Assembly (NCBI GenBank): GCA_963773085.1
Contig: CAVYZS010000011.1
Coordinates: 186,001-250,000, forward strand
DNA length: 64,000 nt
Direction: 5' to 3'
From: JAENVT01 sp963773085
GTDB taxonomy: Bacteria > Actinomycetota > Acidimicrobiia > Acidimicrobiales > Ilumatobacteraceae
Shown here: positions 36,433-44,201 of the stretch, one piece after another
Numbering within the stretch: the stretch's first letter is position 1
Layout: every line of letters starts with the position of its first letter
Program-made: the position numbers and the translations under genes
Notes under the pieces: generated by a model
Databases searched by the model: none
What the model saw: the letters and a program-made list of their open reading frames with translations, nothing else
What the model was told of the DNA's origin: nothing

Positions 36433-37296
36433 ATGAGTTCCGCAGCCATCATCGCCATCGCCGTCGTAGCCCTGGTCGTCCTGGCCGCCATCGTGCTCGT
36501 CACCTCGGCTCGCCGAGCCGACGTTCGCGGCGCGGGGGCGTTGAGTCGTGAGACGCGACGCCGCGACAAGGATGCCGAGATCGATCTGCCGCCGGTGCAG
36601 AGTGGCCGCGCCGTCGAACGCGCCGTCAGCGACGCCCGCGGCGACAGCATCGTCCCCGCAGAACCGTCGGCACCCGTGGTGTGGGTGCCACCCGACGAGG
36701 ACGCCATTGGCGTCAGCCGCCGCCAGTTCCTGAACCGGGCGACGATCAGCCTGACCGGCGCCGGCCTCACCACCTTCGCCGCTGCCGGCTTCGTCGCCTT
36801 CTTGTGGCCGACCGCCCAGGGCGGGTTCGGCGGAAAGATCAACGTCGGCAAGATCGACGACGTGATTTCGAGCATCCGATCCAGCGGTGGCTTCTTCTAC
36901 AACGCAACAGCGCGTTCGTGGGTCACGCAGTATCCGATCGACGCCGTCCCGAAAGCCAAGGGTGTGTCCGCCTACACCCCGGTGCTCGACGGCATGGAGA
37001 GCGGACTGGTGGCGCTGTACCAGAAGTGCCCGCACCTCGGGTGTCGCGTGCCGTCCTGCGTCAGTAGCCAGTGGTTCGAATGTCCCTGTCATGGTTCGCA
37101 GTACAACCGCGTTGGTGAGAAGAAAGGTGGCCCGGCCCCGCGCGGAATGGATCACTTCGTCCTGTCCGTGTCCAATACCGGTGATGTGGTCATCGACACC
37201 GGCACGGTCATCCCAGGGCCGCCGATCGGTACCAACACCACCGGCCAAGAGGCCGAGGGGCCGCACTGCATCGGTGGCGGAGGTGGCCACGGATGA
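36433..37296 (+). CDS. Rieske [2Fe-2S] subunit of cytochrome bc complex
   Basis: A 287-residue Rieske protein. Cluster motifs are CPHLGC and CPCHGS, each with two ligands, in the C-terminal external domain. There is an N-terminal membrane span (AIIAIAVVALVVLAAIVLV) and a second, twin-arginine-preceded span (SRRQFLNRATISLTGAGLTT) near residues 95-125, so it has two anchors rather than one. It takes the first electron from menaquinol and passes it to cytochrome c. ATG 36433 is used. It overlaps the diheme cytochrome gene by four bases. Confidence 0.92.
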   Translation: MSSAAIIAIAVVALVVLAAIVLVTSARRADVRGAGALSRETRRRDKDAEIDLPPVQSGRAVERAVSDARGDSIVPAEPSAPVVWVPPDEDAIGVSRRQFLNRATISLTGAGLTTFAAAGFVAFLWPTAQGGFGGKINVGKIDDVISSIRSSGGFFYNATARSWVTQYPIDAVPKAKGVSAYTPVLDGMESGLVALYQKCPHLGCRVPSCVSSQWFECPCHGSQYNRVGEKKGGPAPRGMDHFVLSVSNTGDVVIDTGTVIPGPPIGTNTTGQEAEGPHCIGGGGGHG

Positions 37297-38411
37297 TCGC
37301 CTTGGCGACGACGGCAATCGCATGGGTCATCCTCGTCATCAGCCTGGTCGGCTGGGTGATCTACTACTTTGCCAACCGCAGCGCGGCCAGAGCCGAGATC
37401 GGTTCCGAGATCGAGTTGGCCCCCAATCGCCGGCCGTACTACGACGACGAGACGCTGGAAGGTTCGCGGCTCACACGCGTCAGCTTCTTCGCGTTCCTGC
37501 TGCTGGTGACGATGGTCATCGGTCTACCGCTCTACTGGATCCTGGAGCCCGGACGCCAGGCCGGCGCGGTCAGCGACAAGGAACGACAATTCGTCGAGTG
37601 GGGGCGGGGCCTGTTCGAGACCACTGCCAACGGTGGGTTCAACTGCGCCGGCTGCCACGGCGGCATGAAGGCCACCGGAGGTCAGGCCCCGACGGCGGTC
37701 ACTGACCCGAAGACCGGCGAGGTGAAGGCCGTCAACTGGTACGCGCCGGCCTTGAACGCGGTGCTGTACCGCTTCACCGGCGACGAGGTGCGTTTCATCC
37801 TCAACTACGGTCGAACGTTCTCGCCGATGTCAGCTTGGGGAACCATCGGTGGTGGGCCGATGAACCAGCAGCAGATCGAGACGATCATCGCGTACCTGCG
37901 TTCCATACAGCTCGAGCCCGAAGGCTGTCTGACCGAACCTGCCTTCGAGCCGGCTTCGGGGCTCACAGATCTGACCAAACTGAAGGTCTGCGACGGAGGC
38001 ACACTGCCTGCCGACGAGAAGGCCAAGATCGACAAGGCTGCCAAGTCTGCGGCACAGAAGCTTGTCGACGCCGGTAAGTACCCGTCGGTCGACGCGGCGA
38101 TGGGCGAAGCCCTGTTCAACCTCGACATCAACAGCGGTGCCTACAGCTGCGCTCGTTGCCACACCGAGGGGTGGAGTTACGGCAGTCCGACTGTGACGGG
38201 CCAGGGCGCATTCGGATGGAACCTCACCGGTGGTTCGACGGCCTCCCACTTCCCGCTCGAGCAGGACATGATCAACTTCGTCAAGAGTGGTTCGGAGCAG
38301 GGTCAGCGCTATGGCAAGCAGGGACAGGGCACCGGCCGCATGCCAGGCTTCGGCGCCATGCTGACCGACGAGCAGATCAAAGCCATCGTCGAATACGTGC
38401 GGAGTCTGTGA
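37293..38411 (+). CDS. membrane-anchored diheme cytochrome c of bc complex
   Basis: A 372-residue protein with two N-terminal membrane spans (AWVILVISLVGWVIYYFA and FFAFLLLVTMVIGLPLYWIL) and two cytochrome c domains: CAGCH at residues 118-122 and CARCH at residues 286-290. A long linker without heme separates them. It replaces the soluble or single-heme cytochrome c1 of other complexes and matches the diheme arrangement of actinobacterial bc complexes, although it is paired here with a split b6-type cytochrome b. Its stop overlaps the next ATG by one base. Confidence 0.9.
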   Translation: MIALATTAIAWVILVISLVGWVIYYFANRSAARAEIGSEIELAPNRRPYYDDETLEGSRLTRVSFFAFLLLVTMVIGLPLYWILEPGRQAGAVSDKERQFVEWGRGLFETTANGGFNCAGCHGGMKATGGQAPTAVTDPKTGEVKAVNWYAPALNAVLYRFTGDEVRFILNYGRTFSPMSAWGTIGGGPMNQQQIETIIAYLRSIQLEPEGCLTEPAFEPASGLTDLTKLKVCDGGTLPADEKAKIDKAAKSAAQKLVDAGKYPSVDAAMGEALFNLDINSGAYSCARCHTEGWSYGSPTVTGQGAFGWNLTGGSTASHFPLEQDMINFVKSGSEQGQRYGKQGQGTGRMPGFGAMLTDEQIKAIVEYVRSL

Positions 38412-39262
38412 TGTGCGCCGTTCTCGCCATCGGGTGGCAGCCTGAGCTGCGCGGCATCCTCATCACGATCATCGCTGTCTTCACGTTCTGCGGCAGCATC
38501 TACTTCATCCTCAGCACCAACCTCGGAGCCCGGCTCGGTTTCCTCGTGGCCTTGGCCGGGCTCACCGGGTGGCTTTTCCTGATGGGGGCGATCTGGTGGT
38601 CGTACGGCAAGGGCCTACTCGGCCCCGAGGCGTCGTGGGCGCCAATCAGTGGGCGCACGGTGCTGACCACGGACGCGCTCAGTGGCGACGGTCCCCTTGA
38701 TGCCCCTGTGGCCGTCGAGGGCGGCGCCGACCCGACCGCGACTGCGGCGGCTGTGGCCGACCAGTTCGTCACTGAGGGTTGGCGGCAGCTCGAATCGTCG
38801 GTGCCATCGTTCCAGCAGGCCGGTGCTGCCGCCAGCGTGATGCTCGAGGAATCGAAGGCGATGGCCAACGGCGAGTTCCAGGTGGTCAACGTCTTCGACA
38901 AGGGTGGCGAGCGTTCGCCGCAGATGCTCAATGGCAGGCTCGACTTTCTGGCATTCCTTCACTCGCCGCGCTACGCAGTCGTCGAGATGGCTCCGTTGGT
39001 GAAGCAACGTGACGAGCCCGGTCGGGCGCCGGCCAAACCCGAGATCGACACGACTCGTGAGCGACGGTACGTTTACATGATCCGCGATCTCGGGGCCAAG
39101 CGGAAGCCAGCGGGGTTCATCACCATCGGTTCGCTCGCCGTGTTCTTGATGCTCTGCTACCTGTTGCACATTCGTGATCGTCGCGTGCTGGCCAACCGTT
39201 CGCAGCGAGCGTTGCCCGCCCAGACGTCACCAGCTCAACCCGCTTCTGCACAGGCGACCTGA
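38411..39262 (+). CDS. unassigned membrane protein between bc and nuo genes
   Basis: A 283-residue protein with two N-terminal spans (GILITIIAVFTFCGSIYFIL and LGFLVALAGLTGWLFLMGAI), a ~150-residue soluble region and a C-terminal span (GFITIGSLAVFLMLCYLLHI). I recognise no domain. It is translationally coupled to the diheme cytochrome upstream (one-base overlap) and to nuoA downstream (one-base overlap), so it is made together with both complexes. A subunit or assembly factor linking the bc complex with complex I is possible but unproven. Confidence 0.65.
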   Translation: MCAVLAIGWQPELRGILITIIAVFTFCGSIYFILSTNLGARLGFLVALAGLTGWLFLMGAIWWSYGKGLLGPEASWAPISGRTVLTTDALSGDGPLDAPVAVEGGADPTATAAAVADQFVTEGWRQLESSVPSFQQAGAAASVMLEESKAMANGEFQVVNVFDKGGERSPQMLNGRLDFLAFLHSPRYAVVEMAPLVKQRDEPGRAPAKPEIDTTRERRYVYMIRDLGAKRKPAGFITIGSLAVFLMLCYLLHIRDRRVLANRSQRALPAQTSPAQPASAQAT

Positions 39263-39726
39263 TGGGTCAGTACCTGCCGGTCGTGTGCCTGTTGGTGCTC
39301 GCCACGCTGTTCGGCGCGCTGAGCTTCTTCGCTTCGCGCCTCCTGGCGCCGCGCCGTCCTTCCTCGGCGAAATCGGCTCCATACGAATGCGGCATCGTGC
39401 CAAGCCGTGAACCACCGGAGCGATTCCCGGTCACGTTCTACGTCGTTGCGATGCTGTTCGTGATGTTCGACATCGAACTGATCTTCATCTATCCGTTCGC
39501 CGTCGATCGCACGTTCCTCGGCACCTACGCGTTCTGGGAGATGCTGGCCTTCAGCGTCGTGTTCTTCGGCGCGTTCGTCTATGTCGTTGCCCGCGGTGCG
39601 CTGGATTGGGGTCCGGTGCAGAAGCACCGTCGCCTCGACGCCACCGTGTCGGCTGACCGCACCCTCGGCACGACCATTCGCCGCGTCGGAACCGAAGGCC
39701 GCAGTGACGAAACGACTGCGGCATGA
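39262..39726 (+). CDS. nuoA: NADH-quinone oxidoreductase subunit A
   Basis: A 154-residue NuoA with the conserved loop SAPYECGIVPSREPPERFPVTFY and the helix VAMLFVMFDIELIFIYPFAV, whose acidic residues belong to the proton/quinone region of complex I. There are three membrane spans. The C-terminal ~35 hydrophilic residues are longer than in E. coli. It is the first of the uninterrupted nuoA-N set and overlaps nuoB by four bases. Confidence 0.95.
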   Translation: MGQYLPVVCLLVLATLFGALSFFASRLLAPRRPSSAKSAPYECGIVPSREPPERFPVTFYVVAMLFVMFDIELIFIYPFAVDRTFLGTYAFWEMLAFSVVFFGAFVYVVARGALDWGPVQKHRRLDATVSADRTLGTTIRRVGTEGRSDETTAA

Positions 39727-40310
39727 GCCTGATCCGCAACATCCAGAACGACGGTCTCGGAGGTCTCGAGCACAACGTCATCACCGCCAGGATCGAGGAT
39801 CTCGTCAAGTGGTCGCGCAGCCGCAGCAGCTGGCCGGCGTCGTTCGGCCTGGCATGCTGCGCGATCGAGATGATGGCGACCGGCGCCGCTCATTACGACC
39901 TCAGCCGCTTCGGCATGGAGGTTTTCCGAGCCTCGCCGCGCCAGGCCGACATCATGATCGTTGCCGGTCGTGTCAGCCAGAAGATGGCTCCGGTGTTGCG
40001 TCAGGTGTACGACCAGATGATGGAGCCCAAATGGGTCATCTCGATGGGTGTGTGCGCATCGACTGGCGGGATGTTCAACAACTACGCCATCGTGCAAGGT
40101 GTCGATCAGGTCGTGCCGGTCGATGTCTATGCACCGGGCTGTCCCCCGACGCCCGAGACATTGATCCACGCCATCGAGACGCTGCATCAGCTCATCGAGG
40201 ATGGCGAGTTGATGAAGCGCCGCGCCGACTCGGGTGCCGGCGCCAACGTCCATGTCCAGGAGATTCCCTCCGGGGCCGAGTCGATCCCCGTCCTGCTCGG
40301 AACGCGGTGA
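39723..40310 (+). CDS. nuoB: NADH-quinone oxidoreductase subunit B
   Basis: A 195-residue NuoB carrying cluster N2, the final [4Fe-4S] centre before quinone. Ligands are the tandem cysteines in FGLACCAIEMMA plus those in MGVCASTGGMFNNYAIVQG and VYAPGCPPTPE. It belongs to the peripheral arm next to NuoD. Start ATG 39723 overlaps nuoA; three bases separate it from nuoC. Confidence 0.96.
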   Translation: MSLIRNIQNDGLGGLEHNVITARIEDLVKWSRSRSSWPASFGLACCAIEMMATGAAHYDLSRFGMEVFRASPRQADIMIVAGRVSQKMAPVLRQVYDQMMEPKWVISMGVCASTGGMFNNYAIVQGVDQVVPVDVYAPGCPPTPETLIHAIETLHQLIEDGELMKRRADSGAGANVHVQEIPSGAESIPVLLGTR

Positions 40311-40313
40311 CCG

Positions 40314-40844
40314 ATGAGCGACACCTCTGCCACACCGCCCGACGAGGCCGCCCCGATTCCTGAGCCGCCGTCGATGCACGGCTGTCCACTGACCGACAGC
40401 TGCGGCCAGGCAGTGCTGCACCCCACCCGCGAGCAGTACGTCGAAGTCATCCGCATGCTGCTCGACGAGGGCTACGAGATGTGCGTCGATCTCACCGCGA
40501 CCGACTACCTGCTGATGCCCCAGCGGGCGATGCCCGATGGCGTCATCGCCGAACGGTTCGAGGTCGTGGTCAATCTGTTGTCGCTCACTGCTCGCCAGCG
40601 GATTCGACTGCGCGTTCAGGTGCCCGCCGACGATCCCTCGATCGACTCGCTCTTCGATATTCATCCCGGCACGGAGGCGATGGAACGCGAGGTGTTCGAC
40701 ATGTTCGGCATCACATTCACCAACCACCCCGACCTCACCCGGATCTTGATGCCGGAGGATTGGGACGGGCACCCGCTCCGCAAGGACTACGACCGCGGCG
40801 CGATCCCGGTGCAGTTCTCCGCCGACTTCGGGGACCGCTCATGA
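40314..40844 (+). CDS. nuoC: NADH-quinone oxidoreductase subunit C
   Basis: A 176-residue NuoC of the peripheral arm (30 kDa type), with EVVVNLLSLTARQRIRLRVQ and the signature EREVFDMFGITFTNHPDLTRILMPEDW followed by GHPLRKDY. The N-terminal ~40 residues (PPDEAAPIPEPPSMHGCPLT) are a variable extension. It is separate from NuoD, unlike the fused NuoCD of E. coli. The stop overlaps the nuoD ATG (ATGA). Confidence 0.95.
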   Translation: MSDTSATPPDEAAPIPEPPSMHGCPLTDSCGQAVLHPTREQYVEVIRMLLDEGYEMCVDLTATDYLLMPQRAMPDGVIAERFEVVVNLLSLTARQRIRLRVQVPADDPSIDSLFDIHPGTEAMEREVFDMFGITFTNHPDLTRILMPEDWDGHPLRKDYDRGAIPVQFSADFGDRS

Positions 40845-42175
40845 GCATTGTCGACACGATCCGCGCCGGCAACGAGCCCGAGCAGGGCCTCAAGCCGCGG
40901 AGCGCACTTACTGCTCGCGAGTTGCTGCGCGAGGTCGGATCGGTCCTGCGGATGAGCGAGGCCGAGGCCGCCAAGCTCGGCGATGTACCCGTCGATCCTT
41001 CGGAAGATCAGACGATGATCATCAACATGGGGCCACAGCACCCGAGCACCCACGGTGTGCTGCGGTTGATGCTCGAACTGCGCGGCGAGGAGGTGCTGCG
41101 GTGCAAGCCGATCATCGGATATCTCCACACTGGCATGGAGAAGACCGGCGAGAACCTCACGTACATGCAGGGCGGCACCAACGTCACACGCATGGACTAC
41201 GTCAGCCCGCTGAACAACGAACTCGTGTTCTCGATGGCCACCGAAAAGCTGCTCGGCATCGATGGCGACATCCCCGAGCGTGCCGTGTGGATGCGCATGC
41301 TGCTCAGCGAGCTGAACCGAATGAGCAGCCACTTGCTGTTCCTGGCGACGAACGGGATGGACATCGGCGCGGTGTCGATGATGATCTACGGCTGGCGTGA
41401 ACGAGAAGAGGTGTTGCGCTTCTTCCAGAAGGTCACCGGCCTGCGGATGAACCACAACTTCATCCGCCCCGGAGGCGTCGCCGCGGACCTGCCCGCCGGT
41501 TGGCGCGATGATGTCTTGCGGCTGCTCGACCTCATCACGCCACGGCTCGCCGAGTACGACATCTTGATGACCGGTCAGCCGATCTGGCGTGAGCGCCTGC
41601 AGGGCGTTGGCGTGATCACTGCTCAGGAAGCCATCGCCCTCGGCGCGACCGGACCGATCCTGCGCAGCACCGGCACCGCATGGGACCTCCGTCGCGACAT
41701 GCCGTACCTGCACTACGACGAACTCGAGTTCGACGTGATCGTCGGCTCCTACGGCGATTGTTTCGACCGCTATGCCATCCGGCTCAATGAGGTCCGCGAG
41801 AGCATGAGGATCGTCCGCCAGATCCTCGATCGCATGCCTGGCGGTGACTACCGGATCCAGGACAAGAAGGTCACGCCCCCGCCGCGGGCCCGCATCGACG
41901 AATCGATGGAAGCGCTGATCCACCACTTCAAGATCTTCACCGAAGGGTTCAAGGTGCCCGAGGGCGAGGTGTATGTCGCGATCGAGAGCCCGCGTGGGGA
42001 GATCGGTTGCTACATCGCCAGCGACGGCTCGGCGACGCCGTACCGCATGCATGTTCGGGCTCCGAGCTTCGTCAATATCCAATGCATGCCGCACATGCTG
42101 CGCGGCGGGTTCATCGCCGACGCTGTCGCCGTGATCTCCTCGGTCGACCCCGTTCTCGGCGAGGTGGATAGGTAA
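40841..42175 (+). CDS. nuoD: NADH-quinone oxidoreductase subunit D
   Basis: A 444-residue NuoD (49 kDa type), which together with NuoB forms the quinone pocket. Key segments are MIINMGPQHPSTHGVLRLML, IIGYLHTGMEKTGENLTYMQ, SHLLFLATNGMDIGAVSMM and the C-terminal ADAVAVISSVDPVLGEVDR. ATG 40841 is chosen because it overlaps the nuoC stop and avoids a long unlike N-terminal frame. It overlaps nuoE by one base. Confidence 0.96.
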   Translation: MSIVDTIRAGNEPEQGLKPRSALTARELLREVGSVLRMSEAEAAKLGDVPVDPSEDQTMIINMGPQHPSTHGVLRLMLELRGEEVLRCKPIIGYLHTGMEKTGENLTYMQGGTNVTRMDYVSPLNNELVFSMATEKLLGIDGDIPERAVWMRMLLSELNRMSSHLLFLATNGMDIGAVSMMIYGWREREEVLRFFQKVTGLRMNHNFIRPGGVAADLPAGWRDDVLRLLDLITPRLAEYDILMTGQPIWRERLQGVGVITAQEAIALGATGPILRSTGTAWDLRRDMPYLHYDELEFDVIVGSYGDCFDRYAIRLNEVRESMRIVRQILDRMPGGDYRIQDKKVTPPPRARIDESMEALIHHFKIFTEGFKVPEGEVYVAIESPRGEIGCYIASDGSATPYRMHVRAPSFVNIQCMPHMLRGGFIADAVAVISSVDPVLGEVDR

Positions 42176-42795
42176 TGGCACGCTTGAACGAGGCGAACGT
42201 CGTGTACGCCAAGGAGATCATCGGGCGCTACCCGAAGGCCCGCTCGGCCACGATCCCGCTGCTGCACCTCGCCCAGCAACAAGACGGTTACGTCACCAAT
42301 GAGGCCATCAAGCACATCGGTGAGCTGGTCGGCGCCACATCGGCAGAGGTCCTGGGCACGGCGACGTTCTACGAGATGTTCAAGTTCGAGCCGGTCGGCA
42401 AGTACTTGATCAACATCTGCGGCACCATGTCGTGTGCACTGCTGGGTGCCGACGAGTTGATGCACCACGCCGAGCAGCACCTGGGCATCAAGGCCGGCAG
42501 CACCACACCCGATGGCTTGTTCACGCTGGAGCACGCCGAGTGCCAGGCGGCATGTACCGAGGCGCCATGCCTGCAGGTCAACTATCGCCATCGCTACCGC
42601 GTCACTCCCACCGATCTCGACGCTCTCATCGATGACCTGCGCAACGGGCGCCTCGACGGCGACGTGCCTCCGCACGGCACCGTCGCGCGCGTCCGCCAGC
42701 ACATCCCCTCGGATCGTTCGGTCGGCGCGATCCCACCCGAGGACGTCACAACGGCACCTGTGTGGATGCCGGCCCCGGCCGAGGCACAGCAATGA
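42175..42795 (+). CDS. nuoE: NADH-quinone oxidoreductase subunit E
   Basis: A 206-residue thioredoxin-fold NuoE (24 kDa type) with the N1a [2Fe-2S] ligands in CGTMSC and, ~40 residues later, in CQAACTEAPCLQVN. The preceding helical part has RSATIPLLHLAQQQDGYVT. It sits with NuoF at the NADH-oxidising tip. The C-terminal ~45 residues after the cluster are longer than usual. It overlaps nuoF by four bases. Confidence 0.95.
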   Translation: MARLNEANVVYAKEIIGRYPKARSATIPLLHLAQQQDGYVTNEAIKHIGELVGATSAEVLGTATFYEMFKFEPVGKYLINICGTMSCALLGADELMHHAEQHLGIKAGSTTPDGLFTLEHAECQAACTEAPCLQVNYRHRYRVTPTDLDALIDDLRNGRLDGDVPPHGTVARVRQHIPSDRSVGAIPPEDVTTAPVWMPAPAEAQQ

Positions 42796-44201
42796 TCGGC
42801 ACCACCTACCCGCACGCCGCCGGGTTCGTCGCCGGCGACCGACCGCGCATCGTCACGTCGAGATTCGAGTACGACGACGCCCACACGCTGCAGCGCTACC
42901 TGGCCACCGACGGCTACAAGGGGTTGCAGGCCGCACTGGCCAAGTCGCCGGTCGATGTGCACGCCGACGTCACGGGCGCGACGGTGCTCGGTCGCGGTGG
43001 CGCCGGGTTCCCGGCCGGCGTCAAATGGGGTCTCACACCGAAAGCTGTGTGGCCGAGATATCTGGTCGTCAACGGCGACGAGAGCGAGCCGGGTACCTAC
43101 AAGGACCGCCTGTTGATGGAAATCGATCCGCACCAGCTGATCGAGGGCAGCCTCATCGCGTGCTATGCCGCAGGTTTGTCGCAGTGCTTCTTGTACATCC
43201 GCGGTGAGATGGCGTTCGCCCAAGAACGCGTTGCCACGGCGCTGAACGAGGCCTATGCCGCCGGGTACGTCGGCAAGAACATCCTCGGCACCGACTTCAG
43301 CGTCGACATCGTGCTCCACTGGGGTGCCGGGGCATACGTCGTCGGCGAGGAGACGGCGCTCATCGAGAGCCTCGAGGGCAACCGCGGCATGCCCCGCCTG
43401 AAGCCGCCGTTCTTCCCTGCGGCGATCGGGCTGTACGGCAAACCGACGATTGTCAACAACGTCGAGACCCTGGCCAACCTGCCGTGGTTGATGCAGCATG
43501 GCGTCGAGGCGTACACATCGATCGGCACGCCGACATCGCCGGGCACGCGCATGGTTGCCGTCTCCGGGCACGTGAAACGCCCGGGTGTCTTCGAGATCAT
43601 CAACGGCACGACGACGTTCCGCGACCTGTTGTACGGCGAGGAATTCTGTGACGGTATCCGCGACGACAACCAGCTCAAGGCGTTCGTTCCCGGTGGTGGC
43701 TCGGCGACGTGGTTCCTTCCCGATCAACTCGACCTGCCGTTCGAGGGCAAGCTGGTCGGTGCCGCCGGCTCGATGCTCGGCTCCGGGGCGGTCATGGTGA
43801 TGGACGACACCACCGACATCCCGGCGGCAGCGCTGACCCTGACCCGCTTCTACGCCCACGAGTCGTGCGGCAAGTGCGTGCCGTGCCGCGAGGGTGGCAC
43901 GTGGCTGGAGCGGATCATGCGCCGGATCGTCGACGGCCACGGTACCGAGCGCGACCTCGAGCAGTTGCTCGAGGTCGGTGAGACGATCTGCCCGGGCGCT
44001 TTCCCCCACGCCGCCAGCGAACGTCTCGGCCTCGACGCCGTGCCGTTCCCGTACAAGATGACGACGATCTGCTTCGTCGGGCCGTCGGCCTATGCGCCGG
44101 TCCATTCGGCGCTCACCTTGTTCCGCGACGAGTTCGAAGCCAAGCTCGTGCAGCGCAACCTCATCCCCGTAGCGGTTGGAGCAGGCGATGAGCACCACTG
44201 A
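42792..44201 (+). CDS. nuoF: NADH-quinone oxidoreductase subunit F
   Basis: A 469-residue NuoF, the site of NADH oxidation. It shows the NADH/FMN-binding segments GRGGAGFPAGVKWG and GAGAYVVGEETALIESLEG, and the [4Fe-4S] ligands ESCGKCVPCREG with the later cysteine in ETICPGAF. ATG 42792 overlaps nuoE (ATGA); the earlier in-frame start adds ten atypical residues. It overlaps nuoG by 14 bases. Confidence 0.96.
   Translation: MIGTTYPHAAGFVAGDRPRIVTSRFEYDDAHTLQRYLATDGYKGLQAALAKSPVDVHADVTGATVLGRGGAGFPAGVKWGLTPKAVWPRYLVVNGDESEPGTYKDRLLMEIDPHQLIEGSLIACYAAGLSQCFLYIRGEMAFAQERVATALNEAYAAGYVGKNILGTDFSVDIVLHWGAGAYVVGEETALIESLEGNRGMPRLKPPFFPAAIGLYGKPTIVNNVETLANLPWLMQHGVEAYTSIGTPTSPGTRMVAVSGHVKRPGVFEIINGTTTFRDLLYGEEFCDGIRDDNQLKAFVPGGGSATWFLPDQLDLPFEGKLVGAAGSMLGSGAVMVMDDTTDIPAAALTLTRFYAHESCGKCVPCREGGTWLERIMRRIVDGHGTERDLEQLLEVGETICPGAFPHAASERLGLDAVPFPYKMTTICFVGPSAYAPVHSALTLFRDEFEAKLVQRNLIPVAVGAGDEHH

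Noticed and set aside
40787..42181. 464-codon minus-strand open frame opposite nuoD
   Set aside because: It is a shadow of nuoD, which has full family motifs and operon overlaps.
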